From Cucumis sativus (Eukaryota; Streptophyta; Magnoliopsida; Cucurbitales; Cucurbitaceae), in assembly GCF_000004075.3 (NCBI RefSeq), contig NC_026656.2, positions 20,718,607 to 20,782,606 on the forward strand: 64,000 nucleotides of DNA, read 5' to 3'. Shown piece after piece: positions 1 to 13,012 of the stretch. The notes beneath the pieces were generated by a model. The model did not search any database. It saw only the letters and a program-made list of their open reading frames with translations, and was not told where the DNA came from. Made by a program: the position numbers and the translations under genes. The number at the start of each line of letters is the position of its first letter. The stretch's first letter is position 1.

Positions 1-632
1 CCTATATAATTGAATAGTCATAAAGGTTTGTTGAAAATTACCCATTGATAATTACATTTAAACTAATTAAGACTATGTTATCTACAAGTTTATAATCAAA
101 CTTTTTTTTCTTTAGAAATAAATTATTGGAATAACGTACGTTGGGTAAGAGGTGTCTTGAAACATCTCATTCTTTCTTTACATGTCTTATCCTTGATATA
201 AATATAAGTGTAGTGGTGATCTTTTTATTATTCAATCTACTCTTTTTTTTTTACGTATATCGATTTCTTTTCTTAATTAAAAAAATTTGACATTATTTGA
301 TAGATGTTGTTAAGATTAGGATATAAGTACAGAAAACAATTCCTTAATAATATTTAAGATACTATAGAGCTATAAATTCACTATATTTTCTCTATTTTAG
401 ACCTCTTAAGCTACTTAACGGCCAAATCTCAAAAGAAAATTATTCTATTAAGACTTTTTACCTATTTTCCTTTAAAAGCACACGATGTATTTAGTAGTGC
501 TAATCAATTAAAATCATGATTTAAGATGATTGAAGTTCACTTTTTTATTGCATCCTCAGCCACGAATAATTTAAAATTCTTGTCATATGATATAAAGATG
601 ATTAACCCTAGCCCTAGCCAAGGATTATTCAC

Positions 633-668
<36 letters not shown>

Positions 669-3310
669 TAAAAATATTCCACTTCGAAACTTCGACTTCA
701 TCCCTCTCTTTCATTTATATATATATATATACATGTATCACGAATCAAATAGGATTTTCACTTTCTAAATTGATCAATTGAGTATTTTATGAAAATGCAT
801 GACAACCATAACGTATGGTTTTCTCTAGCATTATCGTTATATAAACCCATAAACTATTTGTAATGCAAAAAGAATCCAAAAATGTCGTGAGCATTTCTGA
901 AAAGGAGAGAACCAAAAATGTTAATTTTTACATAGGTTGCCGCTAGGCAAGTGGAGGTTTCATTGATTCGTCCTTTTGGTGATGGGATATGTACTCCATA
1001 AGGAAAAAGATTAATTAGTTTAAATATATACATGAAATTAAAGGGATATGTTCGCCATTTTCATTAGTTAATTAATAGCGTTGATTAAGCAACCTTAAGG
1101 AAGTGATTCCTAAAGGCTAAAAGGAAAGAATTCAAATATGAGAGTTGGCAAGGTATATGTACTCCCATATGCATCTTTTTAATTTTATAATGTACTTAGT
1201 TTAGCCTACTAGAGAATATTTAATACCTTAATTTTTCATATTAATTCTTTGCATTACTTTAGTTTTCACATTTTACTAAAGTATTATATCTAATTACTAC
1301 CAAACATACATATTTCTAATTATTTATAATAAGAGTTCATGAGTGCATTATACCATATTCTCCTTTTTAAAGGAATAAAACATCAAAACCCAAATATATA
1401 ACTTTTTTTCTTGTTTTCTCATTATTTAATTAACGTCATATTCTCTCAATTCTTCTGTTAATCTTAAATACTTATTTGATAAAAGAAACAATTCACATTT
1501 AGAATGTCTTTGTGATTGAGATATTATTCAATATTACTGGCTTAATTTAAATGTGATTCATGTACCTTCTACGTATACATACATACACTTTTTTTTGTCA
1601 CTGTCAATTTTAATTGATAACTTTTTTTAAATACTTTTGATATACTTGCATGATGTAATTAATATGTCTATTTATTTTTGGGTGGTAGTTTGTTGTTACT
1701 TTGTTAATATAATAAACCAACAATTAGTTGGCTGAAATGGCCAAATGGGTTTGAAATTTGAGTGTATATATAATTTTACACGATTGTTTTTAATCTCATA
1801 ACTAGTGGTTTGTTTATAGTTGAGTAGTAACTATTATCATCTCTATTTCATATTCAATCGAATTGTTATATTAAAAAGGTTATACATTTTATTTAATAAT
1901 TAGGTGAAAGTCGAAGAATTGAAATTAATAGTAGTTTTAAGTATTTGTTTATTATGGTAGGATGTACACATATATTGTTCTTTAGTTCGACATATATGGT
2001 GAAACTTAACCGTTTAATTTTGGATTGATTTTAAGTGTTTGTAAACACTTTTTTTATCTTTATTTAAACATTTTAGAAATTAATTCAAACATAACCTGAA
2101 CTTTTTACTAAAAAGAATTAAATAAATCTTTTAAGTTTTGAGTTGTTTTCGGTGCTTCCATTTGAAAATCCATTATTTTTTAGGGATTGTTATAAGTTAT
2201 TCCTTTTTGTTGAGGTTTTCTTTATTTTATTTATCTCAAAAGAATAATTGTTTGTAAAATATTCGAAAATTTTGGGGTTAATAGATATTAACTCCTTTAA
2301 TTTATGAAGCATGATGATATTTTTACTCTAAATTGGAGATATAAATATATATCCTGAGTGGATAATGTAAATAGTAAAAACGTTGAAATTTGATAGTGTT
2401 TGTAAATAGTAAAAGTAATTATCATAAAAGTATGTTAATTTAATTGTGTGAATCTTTGTTTGTTCAATATTTACCTTTACAGGATTCGATGAGTTGAAGA
2501 AGCCCGCACCAATCTCATCTTTTTATTGGGTAATACAATAGTTTATGGGCCTTTCACGGTAACCTTCAAAATTAGGTCCATTTTTTCATTTGGGAAATTA
2601 TAGCAAAAAGCATCGTTACACAAAGAATATGAAAATATAACACATCCTTAATCTTTTTAAATATATATATATATATAGCCATTATTGATTGATCAATTTG
2701 TAAAGTTTTTAGAATTCCAAATTTTCCTTTAGTGCACCTTTCCATCCATTATCAATAATGAAAAAAAAGTGATAGCACATTTTATAGGTTGAAAAAACTA
2801 ACCGTCTTTATTAAAAATAGCAAATGATAGATAACTTTCAATTTAAGAAAATCAACAAGTAGAGTGTAAGAAATGGTGAGTTGGGTATGAGTTTTTTAGT
2901 CTCTTACTAATTTTTGTGCTCTTTTATTTTGGATTTTTTTATTTTTTTTTGGTCATTCGTGCAAGCATCTATTTTACTTAGAAGGCATAATATTACTTGG
3001 CTACCTGTCTAGGATTTCAATAACTCATAAAACTAGTTCAATAGAGTGGATTAGGGTTTATTATGTGTTCTCATTTTGTATTAGGTTAGGACATAATTTA
3101 TGCAAACAGTAAATATTGACATCGTGATAAATAAATTATTGAATTTATTTTTTTCTTCATTCCATTTTCATATAGAAACTTTGAGTTTGTTCGATAGGTT
3201 TCTCAACATTTCATATCTTAATAAAACAATCCTACCGAATTCTTCAGATCCCTAATATCTTAATCTTTCTCTTCCTTTTTCAGTTCGTTACACATTTTTT
3301 TATATATAAT
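1..3310. other. AT-rich intergenic region
   Basis: I see no gene here. The stretch is strongly AT-rich, with homopolymer runs and short TA microsatellites (636-667 and about 2660-2678). The only open frame of any size, near 526-768, is low-complexity Ile/Tyr encoded by the TA repeat and is not a gene. The right end is the 3' flank of the minus-strand fasciclin gene. Confidence 0.7.
636..667. repeat. (TA)n microsatellite
   Basis: An uninterrupted TA dinucleotide run of about 16 units. It is intergenic and likely length-polymorphic. Confidence 0.9.
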
Positions 3311-4213
3311 TTAGAATTTAACCAACCAAAGACACACCAATCCCGCCACCATAGCTCCGGCGCCGCCGAACTTCCGCCGTGTACCCTCCGAAGTCGAATC
3401 GTCGGAGGCATCATCCGACGGTCCCGGTGCATCTGCATCCTCCAAATCAGATTCCTTCGGAGGAGAACTCACCGGAGCATCAGGCGCATCCGCAGCCGGA
3501 GCCGGTGCCTCTGAAGCCGGTGAAGGAGCATCAGACGGAGAATCCGCATCATCATCCTCCGCCGGCCCAGGAGCATCAGCCTCGGGAGCCGGAGCCGGAG
3601 CCTCAACCGGCGCTACGAACGGGGCCTCAGGAGCCGGTGGGGGCAGATTGTAAACACCAATGCCAGGAATCACAATGGGAGCACTAACTTGCAAAAGAGA
3701 GATATTATAAGGCTGAGAAGCAACAGTCTTCATAAGCTTAGCACTAAGCGGAGCTTTTTTAGCAGCAGATCCGAATTCGACTTCACCTCTTTTATTAAGC
3801 ACAACTTTCAAAAAACCTTGTTGGTTCTCAGCGTCGCCGGTGGATTGAAACATAGTGGTAAGAACAGTAGCTTTATCAGTTGAAAGTTTCCTCATCTTTT
3901 CAACATCGTAATAATCAAGAATAACATGAGCACTGAGAATCTGTTTAATGACATCGAGAGAATTTCCAGCGATGGCACCGACGGTGGCGTTGCTAAGAGC
4001 AAGAACGGTGATGGTTTGACGACTGTTGATTTGTTCATAGAGATGGGTTTTAGTGAGTAATTCATTGAAAGCTCCAAAATCAGGGAATCGATTGAGGAGT
4101 CTGGTGATGTTGAAGGCTGAAACAGAGGAGGTGGAGAAGAAGAAGAAGAAGAATAGATGAAATATGGTGAAGGAGAGGACAGAAGAAGAGGGGTTAGGCT
4201 TTTTGTACTTCAT
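3311..4213 (-). CDS. FLA: Fasciclin-like arabinogalactan protein (single FAS1 domain, GPI-anchored; FLA3/5/14 type)
   Basis: Intronless gene encoding 300 aa. Residues 1-33 form a signal peptide with a long Phe-rich core, cleaved near VSA|FNIT. Residues 34-185 are one FAS1 domain with the H1-type motif INSRQTITVLALSN (62-75), an AHVILDYYD central motif (95-103) and the H2 region around LKVVLNKRGEVEFG (135-148). Residues 191-252 are rich in Ala-Pro, Ser-Pro and Asp, typical of arabinogalactan glycosylation sites. The tail, RRKFGGAG followed by a hydrophobic 15-residue stretch ending in VKF, is a GPI-attachment signal. Sequons are at N35, N75 and N170. The product should be a cell-surface proteoglycan on the outer plasma membrane. 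Known relatives with one FAS1 domain (FLA3, FLA5, FLA14) act in pollen and wall development; a pollen role here is inference. The leader upstream on this strand is very purine-rich. Confidence 0.93.
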   Translation of the reverse strand: MKYKKPNPSSSVLSFTIFHLFFFFFFSTSSVSAFNITRLLNRFPDFGAFNELLTKTHLYEQINSRQTITVLALSNATVGAIAGNSLDVIKQILSAHVILDYYDVEKMRKLSTDKATVLTTMFQSTGDAENQQGFLKVVLNKRGEVEFGSAAKKAPLSAKLMKTVASQPYNISLLQVSAPIVIPGIGVYNLPPPAPEAPFVAPVEAPAPAPEADAPGPAEDDDADSPSDAPSPASEAPAPAADAPDAPVSSPPKESDLEDADAPGPSDDASDDSTSEGTRRKFGGAGAMVAGLVCLWLVKF

Positions 4214-6859
4214 AATTTTATATTGCTGACTTTAATTAATTTCTCTTTTTTCTTTTTCTCTTTTTTTCTTTTTTTTTGGATTTTAACCAAAAAGAAAAAG
4301 GAAAAAGGAAAACTCTAACGAAACCTCTTCTTTTGTCTTTTTTGTTGTAGATGGAAGGAAAGAAATATATAGGAAGAAAATTAAAAGAAGTATTGGTTGG
4401 GAGTGAATTTCTCAAGGTAACAAATACCAGTTCAAGAGGATTTGTTGTATGGACAAAGGTATGTGTTTGATTTTCACTATATTCATACCCTTTTTTTTTG
4501 GTTTGAATCACTTTTTCATGGAACAGATCTGGAAAGAAAATGAGAATTACAATACTTTTTTCCTATTGTATTTTGCTGTCTTGGTGGGTTTCATAACTTC
4601 TTTTTTCTTACCGAAAAACAAAACAACCATAGCTACATTTAAAACATTTATAAATATCACAATATATCTAGACCAAAATAGTTGAACCAAAATAGTTTGA
4701 AAGTATATAAATTAAAACAAAGTGAAAAATGGAGCAAAATTATATTTGAAGTTAATATATTATATAGTTACTAATTACAAAAGATGGGATTAAATTGATA
4801 CTTATTGAAGTTTATAACCCATTATTACAAATTTCAAAGTAAAAAATTCAATACAAACTAAAGTTTCAGAATTAAGGTATTTGAGACACCAACTCTAAAT
4901 GGGTTGAGCAAATTGCAATAGCCCACACAACATCTGGGGTGTGTGTTAAGATACAGTGACTAAGTAAAGTTAAGATCGTTGAGGTATAATGTGTGGTTCG
5001 TTTTACTTCAATAATACTATTTAAATTTATTGAATTAAATAACCAATTCATACTCTCCAATATTTTTAATGGCTTCATTCCTTGATAACCAACTTTAATG
5101 ATCACTTCCGTTGGCCAACTCTATTGAAGAACACGTTTAATGACTATTTTTAATGAACAACTCACATAAATATTTATGCAACTTAACTCTAACAATCACC
5201 CCAGCAAAATCATTCATACATTTAAAAGTTTTCTTTTAACTAAATAAACTAAACTGATGTTTTAATAAAAACATTTTTGAGTGTATAGCAAACTAAACAA
5301 ACTTGTGTATAAAAATATGTTTTAAGACACAAATTGCTTTTATTTTAAAGCATTTTTATAAAAAGTGTTAAGTTAAAATGTTCTCTTAAAATGGTTTTTT
5401 ATAGTCAATCCGAAAATGACATTAAATTTGTTTCATATTATTTCTTGGAATCATATATATCAATCAATCGACCATATTTTTTTTTGGACGTCAATGCGGT
5501 GATGCCCTATAACTTGCCAACTACCATTTAGTACCTTTTCGTGCAAAATTATGTAGTTAAAGAATTAGTTGTTTTTGTACACTTTCAAATATAGAATTTA
5601 CTTTACTTGACATATAATTATGGTATGATTTTTTTATGTCTAATCTCACATGTATCTTGCTATGGTACATTCCAAAAGACCAAGCTTATGAAGAATAACA
5701 ACTAAAAATCCAACACACTTAAAATCATATTGTGCATGTTTCAACATTGTTAAGTAGTACATCTCAAAGACCAAACTTTCCAAAATCCATTACACTTGTG
5801 CAATCAACATCAAGGTCGTAGATATGGGGTTTTTGAATTCGAACTTCCATAGACCTTAATAACAACTTCAAGTGGGCAATACAATTGCTTGGTTGATGCT
5901 TTGACAAAAGTTGCATTTCGAAAAGTCTCTAATACGTCGTTCTAGGAGTGATCAACTCAAGTCGTAAAATTGACATAAGACAATTGATTCTATGCCCTCG
6001 ACAGCCAGTGAACTAAAAAAAAAGACTTAATCAACCAATCAATTGTTGCAAAGGTAAAAACAAAAAATAAAAGAGAAACAAAAATTATGCAATGTAGAGC
6101 TCAAAAACAAGATTTTGATAGGTAATAAATGCCTATTTAAACTAATTAATAAATTAATCATTTCTTCAAGTGTCCCAATCGTCTCTTCATTGGAGGCCAA
6201 CACCACCATACCTACCTTTCCTTCTCAACTCCAACAAAGTTTCGTTCCATAAGCAACTAACTAAGACCAACTGACCAACCATCCATGTAGTAGACCAGTT
6301 GGTTCAATAGATCCTTCCAAAATCAACAACCAAGACTCGTTAAAATCAACAAATTGATGTTCGAAATCAATTTGAGCACAAAACCAAAGCAAACCAACCA
6401 ATGCTCATCTCTAATCCTTATCTTGCCTTAGGGACATAGTTGGGATAAAGGAATCTCTCCTAGTTTTCTGGCTTAGATCTCTTATACAAGAAAAAAAAAG
6501 GTGCAAATAAAACTCCATTGATTCACACAAAAATACACAATTCAAGGATGCAATATAGAGCCACCCTCATCTTAGGTAAGGGTAGGTTTCTACTGCTACT
6601 AATACAAAGGACAAGTCTTCTTCAAAGATAGACTCGTTCATTATGAAGCTTAAACCAAAAAAATATTTCACCATGTTTGTTCAAACCTGATGGCTTTACC
6701 ATTGCAGTTATCCCAAGCGAGGAGGCAATATTGACATTGGCAAATGATCATTAGCAAGTTTTCCACCATCAAAGGTACTCTAGTTGGTTAGCTTCAAACC
6801 ACCACAAAAAAAAAAACCATTGCATCCTTAGAAAGGCAATTTTTCATTAAAGCCCTTCA
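4214..6859. other. Intergenic region between FLA and SelH-like genes
   Basis: This stretch holds the FLA promoter and leader (about 4214-4500, A/G-rich on the transcribed strand) and the 3' flank of the SelH-like gene. Short open frames occur (for example minus strand near 4872-5105) but show no family signature and low-complexity composition. I recognise no gene between 5.1 and 6.8 kb. Confidence 0.55.
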
Positions 6860-9800
6860 TCATCCTTTTATCTTCTCAATGATATCTGAAATGACTTCAT
6901 CCATGTTCAGTTCCTTCATGCGGGTAAATGGACGCTTCATGTCCTATAAATGAAATGTACAATGTTAAATGACAGCTTGTCAATCATTTTAAGTGCGTGG
7001 TTGCAAAATGGTTATTAGTGAACTTACGATTAAATCGGCAAAACTCATAATCAAAATGGTTATTAGATAGCTTTGACAGATCACAAACTCGTAATCAAAA
7101 GATGTACAAAGGTCGAGGAACCTCTTTGGTGTAAAAAGTAACATATAATCATAGGCACATTAAACAAATCATAATAAATAAGAAAAAAGGGGGATACAAA
7201 AACCGAAATTCAAATATGGACCTCTAGGTGCCAATAGTGCAAGACAATTGTCCTTGATCTAAAACAAAGAAAAGAGATAATTGTCTTAAAGAGGGAAGAG
7301 GGCTAACTTGAAGAAGGGTTTAGAATGAATAACAAGAATTGACCTAAGGGCATCAAATCGAGGAATCCTTACACCTACACAAATCCAATTCTGAAATTGT
7401 ATGGTAAAGTTTTAAAGGTAAAGTTTTAAAGTCCAAATATTCAGGCCAATATCCAGTTGGAGGTTCTGATCATCGCACTCACTTGTTAAATAAATGTAAT
7501 AGTACTAAGATAGTATTTATACTACTTGGAATATCAAACAAAACATCTAAGCATTGCATATTCTAGCAAGTCTAGATCAGTTATTAGTAGCCAACAATAT
7601 CATATTTCACAAAGAAATAATATATGTAAAATACTTAGCAAACTCACTTAATCATGTAACTTCATTAAACTAGAAATGGAAATTTATTAACACTGGTCAA
7701 CAAAAATGAATTGAGCGAAATTTTATGGGGAGCACAAGTACAATTAAAATGAAGGATTAACGTAAAGAAGAGAGATTGGGTATAACTCAAAAGACCTATG
7801 AGTTAGGAAATTCTACTCCAATTGGCTAAGAGAAAACAGAGCAAGCCTAGAGAAAAAAAATATAATAATTAGGAAAAATAATACAGACCAAGATGAACCA
7901 AAAAAGAACAGTATATATATAAATCATTGAAAACAACTAAATTTTGGCACCAAAAAGGAGAACATTTTTCTTTTAAATCTTTTTCTGTAAGAAACAATTC
8001 CATTGATGTATGAACAAAAGATGAGGGGAAAAACCCTAAACCAAAGGAGTTACAAAAAACATCTCCAGTTAGTCAAAAGAGAAACAAACTATAAGAACGG
8101 AATAATTTTGACAATTTACAACAGGATATAGCAGTGAAGATTACATGGTCTAAAAACCGATCAAAATTTAACTAAAGAGTAAAGATGTGCTTGCCTATCA
8201 GTAAATAGATCCTAAATCATTGAGCTTGAATACTTGACAAATTTCCAGATAATCGGAAATAATTTTTTTTACAATTGAAGTTGAAGGTGATAATTACCAG
8301 AAGACTGATAAACTTCTCCCCATCTTCGCTTCGGATTTCAAAGCAACCCCTTCTTGGCTGCATAGTAAGAAAAATAAATAATATTTAGAACTCAATGACA
8401 TAGTTGTACAACCCATTAAAGAGATCTTGCTCAAGTAAGGTAGTTAAAATTGTGAAAAAATGATAATTTCATCGAATAAACATATCTATTTAGTTTTCAG
8501 TACTCAATTTTCTGAATAAAATTTTCACTGATATGTAGCAGTTTCTTAAAATAGAGTAGAAAATTGCCAAAATCCAATCAGGTAATAAAATATAAATATA
8601 ACAATTGATTATCTCAAGAAACTCATAGGATCATAATATCCCACCCACATATCCCCACAGTAGGATATTGTTCATATGGACATAAGCTCTCGTAGTTTTG
8701 TTTTCAGGATCACCCAAAAGATTTCATACACTCATGGAGACCAGAGATCCTGTCACTCACTCATGTACCCATGATCTCCTCCTTTTCTAGTTAATGTAAG
8801 ACTTCGGTCTCATGCCCAACAATTAGCCGCTCGAAAGAACCACCAAGCCTCCTTTCAAATATTCATTTGTTTGGGTTTACTCTCTAACAATCACCTTTAA
8901 TCAAGCTAACCTCTCTTCGGCGAAGCAATGAAACCAATACTGCCAAAAAGCCCCGTACTAAAGGAGATGTTGTCTCCTACTTATTTACCCATAATCAATG
9001 TGATACTTTGGTGGCATTCTCAAAATAAATAGTTAGATAAATGGTCAGCAAGGAGTTGGAACTAATCCCTGAGATATTTTACTTCGCATGGAATATGGAG
9101 ATTAGCTTTGATGTTTACCAACCAAAAAAAACACAGAACTAAAAGGTCTTCCGTGATTATCAAATGAGAATTCTAACTGCTTTTTTATCTATAAGTTAAC
9201 TTGTGAATCAACTGAAGACCCAATTCTTAAGAATTCAAACTCAAGCTTTCGACATCAAAACACCATAAAATCAAAGACAGAAAGACAACTATTTGACAGC
9301 AAACATTGAATTTTAAATATTAAAAAAATAAAACAAGGATCGTATCTAGGCTTGTAAATATGAACCATTGGGTGTTTCCTAGCACCACTGTGACTCCAGC
9401 CCAGCAGCAAACTTATAAGCTTACATGAACAAATAATGCATTTTCTGGTTGTTCAAAGTAAAAGTGCTCGGAAACTAAAGCCTCCACCTTCCACAAAATG
9501 GAAGGACAATGAAGAACAAATTCAAAGGACGATTAAATAAACAGACCAGTATCATGTGTATTAAAATTTTGCTAGGATAACAAAATAAACTCAAATTGAT
9601 TCTTTTAATGAAGAATAGGAAGTAAAAGTTGATGATTTCAGAAAAATACCTTATCAGGGTTAAGCAGCACAGTAATTCCAGGAACACCATTCTCTAGACC
9701 AGTTTGCACCTGAATGGCCCTTTTCTTGAATGATTGGCACTGTTTGCTACAAGGGAACAAAAATATGGGGAAAAGTGTCGTAAGACAATCGTCGCACATG

Positions 9801-10825
9801 ACATGAGAAAGGCAGACGCATCCATATTATAGGGAATTTTTCACAACCATGAAACGCCACGTTTGTATTATCCTTTTCAATTCATTAGACGATACATTGC
9901 AAAAAGCAAAGGCGAAGCCAAGAATAAAGAAGAAATGGTCCCTTACTCAGACTTAGCTTTTCATAGAAAAAAAAAAAGAAAATCATGTCCCCGCCCCCCC
10001 AATTTGCCTCTGATTATTAAAGTTCAGAGATTATTTATATTTAAAGTTGGCTTTCTTCAAACAAAAATCTCTAGCAATGCCCTGAATTAGAAAGTGCGCA
10101 TATTTCGGATATACGATGTGAATAAGCTAACAAAAATTAAATTCTCAAAATTGTGAGCAATTAAAAATTCCCTCAACAGAATGCATCAAAAGCGGATGGT
10201 AAATTCGATGTTAATATGTAGAATTTCATGGAGAAAACTAAAAAGATGGGCGAACGCCGAGATGAGGAGAGAAAATGGCAGTAGTAGAAGAAGAAAGGTG
10301 GAGAAGCCATGGGAGGCGCAGGCTAGAAATGAATCCACGTTTCAAGAAAGAAAGTCAAAACTTTTATTCTACAAAACCCTAGAAATGAATCCATCCACGT
10401 TTCAAGCAAAAAAAAAATTAACCCAAACAAAAAAGCCCACAACAGGAACTAACAAATTCGACGAAGATAAAGCAAGCATCTCAAACACTCGAAAGTTCAT
10501 CTTCAAATTAACCAACATATTTTCAATTACAAACAAGAAAAACTCACCAATGTTCAATCACAACCGTTCTACTCTTCGCATCCTTGTCAAGTTTCCCCAA
10601 ACCAACATCAACTTTCACTTCCTTATTTTCAACCTCCTCAACCTTCCCATTCTCCTTCGGAGCACGTTTCGCCTTCTTACTCTTCGGCAACTCCGTGACA
10701 GTCAAATCGGCCTTGGAGTTCGCCGCCAGGCGAGCGGAACTCCGAGTCAATCTGGACGTCGCCGGGGCCGGCTTCTCCACCACCAGGTCTTCTTCTTGGT
10801 TCTTGGTTCGCTTCCTGGGCGCCAT
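6860..10825 (-). CDS. Selenoprotein-H-like (Rdx/SelWTH family) protein with CxxC instead of CxxU
   Basis: Four coding exons on the minus strand: 10548-10825, 9650-9746, 8298-8357 and 6860-6943 (stop TGA at 6860-6862). All introns are GT-AG and the joined frame gives 172 aa. Residues 1-90 are basic and Lys/Glu-rich, with MAPRKRTK at the start and a KSKKAKRAPK cluster, and look like a nuclear or nucleolar targeting tail. Residues 88-172 match the SelW/SelT/SelH thioredoxin-like fold: VVIEH, then CKQC created across intron 1 (CAT TG|C AAA CAG TGC), then TVLLNPDKPRRGCFEIR across exons 2-3, close to the human SELENOH arrangement in which the second Cys is selenocysteine. No in-frame TGA interrupts the protein, so it is the Cys form expected in land plants. 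A nuclear redox role is inference from SELENOH. The exon 1 to 2 and exon 3 to 4 introns carry repeats. Confidence 0.88.
7975..8100. repeat. Dispersed-repeat fragment in the last SelH-like intron
   Basis: The phrase around CCATTGATGTATGAACAAAAG followed by AAACCCTAAACCAAAGGAG and ACAAAAAACATCTCCAG resembles a dispersed element end I know from cucurbit and other eudicot introns. It lacks clear terminal repeats. Identification is from memory of its style. Confidence 0.35.
8636..9010. repeat. Dispersed noncoding repeat in SelH-like intron 2
   Basis: The segment starts near ATCCCACCCACATATCCCC and runs through CATAAGCTCTCGTAGTTTTG, CACCCAAAAGATTTCATAC and TACCCATGATCTCC. These phrases, in this order, recur widely in eudicot genomes as a nonautonomous dispersed repeat. 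It is less AT-rich than the surrounding intron. No coding capacity is visible. Confidence 0.45.
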
Positions 10826-12272
10826 GAAAGGAGAAGTGAAACCCTAGAAAGGAAAATAAAAAAGAGGAAGTATGAGGAAGAAGGTAAAGTTATGGGTGGG
10901 TTTTCGAAGGTGTGACCGTTGGTTTGTAGTGATATACAGAAGCGGAGTTGGGGGGGTGGGTGTTTTCCCGCCCTAGGGGACGGCGGTGAGAATTTGAAGA
11001 AACGGTGGAGATGGATTTAGAGTGTGAGAGGGGATCGAGGCCGTTGACTGGGTGGTGGTACGACGCCCACGCGGTTCCACTTGGTTTCTTCTTTGGAAGA
11101 AAGTGGCGACACGAAGTCCCAGAAATGGCGCCAGTCTCCACTATCATTTATTGTCACGTCGCCTCTTCTTATTACCTTTTATTTTTCTTCTTTATACTAA
11201 ATACCATTAACCTAATTCACATCCACGTGTCTATCTCTCTTTCATTTCCCTAACATCTCCAAATTGCATTATCTAACATATTCTTTTTAGAGGTTTTTTC
11301 AAAAGTATAAAATCTCCCCAACAAAATTATTATAACCGAATAAATATTTGTGAAAATGTTTTATTTTTATTTTACACTTTTTTTTTAGGAATCTTTTAAA
11401 ATATGATATTTTACAAAACATTTACAATTCACCATAAAGTAATAAAATCTAAAATATTGCTGTAACTTTAAATATTAATTTATTTTGTTACTTTTAAAAA
11501 TATTTCTCTTTTTTTTTCTATTTCTTTTTTCCTTTTCAATGGATTCATGAACTTGTTTTTGTCCATTTAAAAAAAAATTTATTTGAGATAAATACTATAG
11601 AGACGTTTTACAATCCATATAATTGTGAGTTGCGTTGGGTAAAAAAATGAACTTGTTCCAACCATTGAGAAGGTTTATTGTCTTATTAATTGTATTAATT
11701 CACGTTTTTTTACCTTGTTATTTATTATATTTATCATCTTTTTATTTAATTAAGTAATTTTCCTAATTGATCTTTATCGTAATAATTATTAACTCAACTT
11801 TAAAGTTATAACTCCAATTAAACATCTTCTCTGTTATCGGGATAAGTTTATGATTAGTTACAAAATAACTTTAGTCCTTTTTTATATAATTGCTTGGTTT
11901 GTTGGGAGTTACTTATAGATTAAAATAATTAATATGCTATTGAATGATAATTGTCTAATGAAACTTTATTGTAATGTTTACACAAACATATATACATGTA
12001 TTTTGTTATCAACAATATAATATAAACAATTAATCCATATTGCTCAATTACGTTGTCGAACGGTATAGCCTAATGAGTAAGATATGAACTATCATCCTAT
12101 GAATTGATGATCCAATTTTCACTTCAACAAATATTGAACTAAAATAAATAAAATAAAAGGATGCTGCAATTTATAGGTTATACGTTCAACTCTAAGATCT
12201 TTTCATTTTAACGATTGAAATTTGAAGTTTGTTGAGCACGTTAATTGAAATCTTTTGTCGAGATGAAAATGA

Positions 12273-12312
12273 ATGTCTTTGTTTAGGCATTACTTAAATG
12301 AACATTCCTAGA
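12273..12312. repeat. 40-bp imperfect direct repeat, copy 1
   Basis: This copy contains CTTTGTTTAGGCATTACTTA and ends AACATTCCTAGA. A near-identical copy in the same orientation begins at 12802, differing at a few positions (mostly T/C). Confidence 0.85.
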
Positions 12313-12801
12313 CACGTGTTAAAAGTAACTTTGGAGGTTAGGGTTAAGGTTTGAAAAAAAATAACAAAATAACATACCTTAGATCTAGCTTCAATTAAAT
12401 CAAGTATGCTAACAACTATTTGGTACGTGTATTAGCAATAAAGAAAAACAAATACTTTAAATTTTGATACTAAACTTATTTGAATATCTTTCTTTGGTAC
12501 TTCCTGGATGGAGATTTGAACAATTGAATAAAGATGGGAAATAATAACGTAACATTAAGTAACCATATCACAGGAGCACATACGAGAAGAGAGTTGGAGA
12601 CGAGGAATGCATTATCGAACTCCTTTCCGTTTAGCATTTTTCTCTCACTCCATTTCCAACAACGGGTCTTTATCCTCGTGGTGAAATTAGATTTCAACTT
12701 TATTTTAAATTCAAAACTTTCCATTGGAGATAAAGTGAACTGAGAGAGAACTACACAAAAAAAACTTATATACATTCTTTTAAATTTCACAAAGCAAATG
12801 T

Positions 12802-12841
12802 ATGACTTTGTTTAGGCATCACTTAAACGAACATTCCTAGA
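12802..12841. repeat. 40-bp imperfect direct repeat, copy 2
   Basis: Second copy of the repeat at 12273, with CTTTGTTTAGGCATCACTTA in its core. The two copies bracket about 490 bp of AT-rich sequence without a recognised gene. Confidence 0.85.
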
Positions 12842-13012
12842 ACTAAAACAACGGTTTGAATCTTACGTTTTAGAGGTCGAGTCCACCTAAACTCATTTGT
12901 TGATCAATTTTTCTCTAAGCGGCCGTTGATCAATTTGCCGGCACCGAACGGTTACAACGCGTCGGCGTTATTACAGTTATCATATTGATCGCAGAATTTT
13001 CAGGTTTAGACG

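Larger units (their letters stand above)
10826..13012. other. Divergent intergenic region between SelH-like and endonuclease V genes
   Basis: This 2.2 kb lies between two genes transcribed away from each other, so it contains both promoters. The SelH-like leader and proximal promoter occupy about 10826-11150, which is GC-richer than average. Short plus-strand frames there (about 11005-11253) have no family signature. From 11.3 to 12.8 kb the DNA is AT-rich with no gene. A pair of 40-bp direct repeats lies at 12273 and 12802. Confidence 0.6.

Noticed and set aside
3379-3883. Plus-strand open frames over the FLA gene
   Set aside because: Antisense of the Pro/Ala-rich FLA coding region; composition is explained by that gene.
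10890-11253. Small open frames on both strands upstream of the SelH-like gene
   Set aside because: They overlap the GC-rich promoter/leader and show no conserved features.
12055-12130. Possible tRNA/SINE-like segment (TATAGCCTAATGAGTAAGA)
   Set aside because: The A-box resemblance is weak, the B-box is poor, and there is no tail or target duplication.
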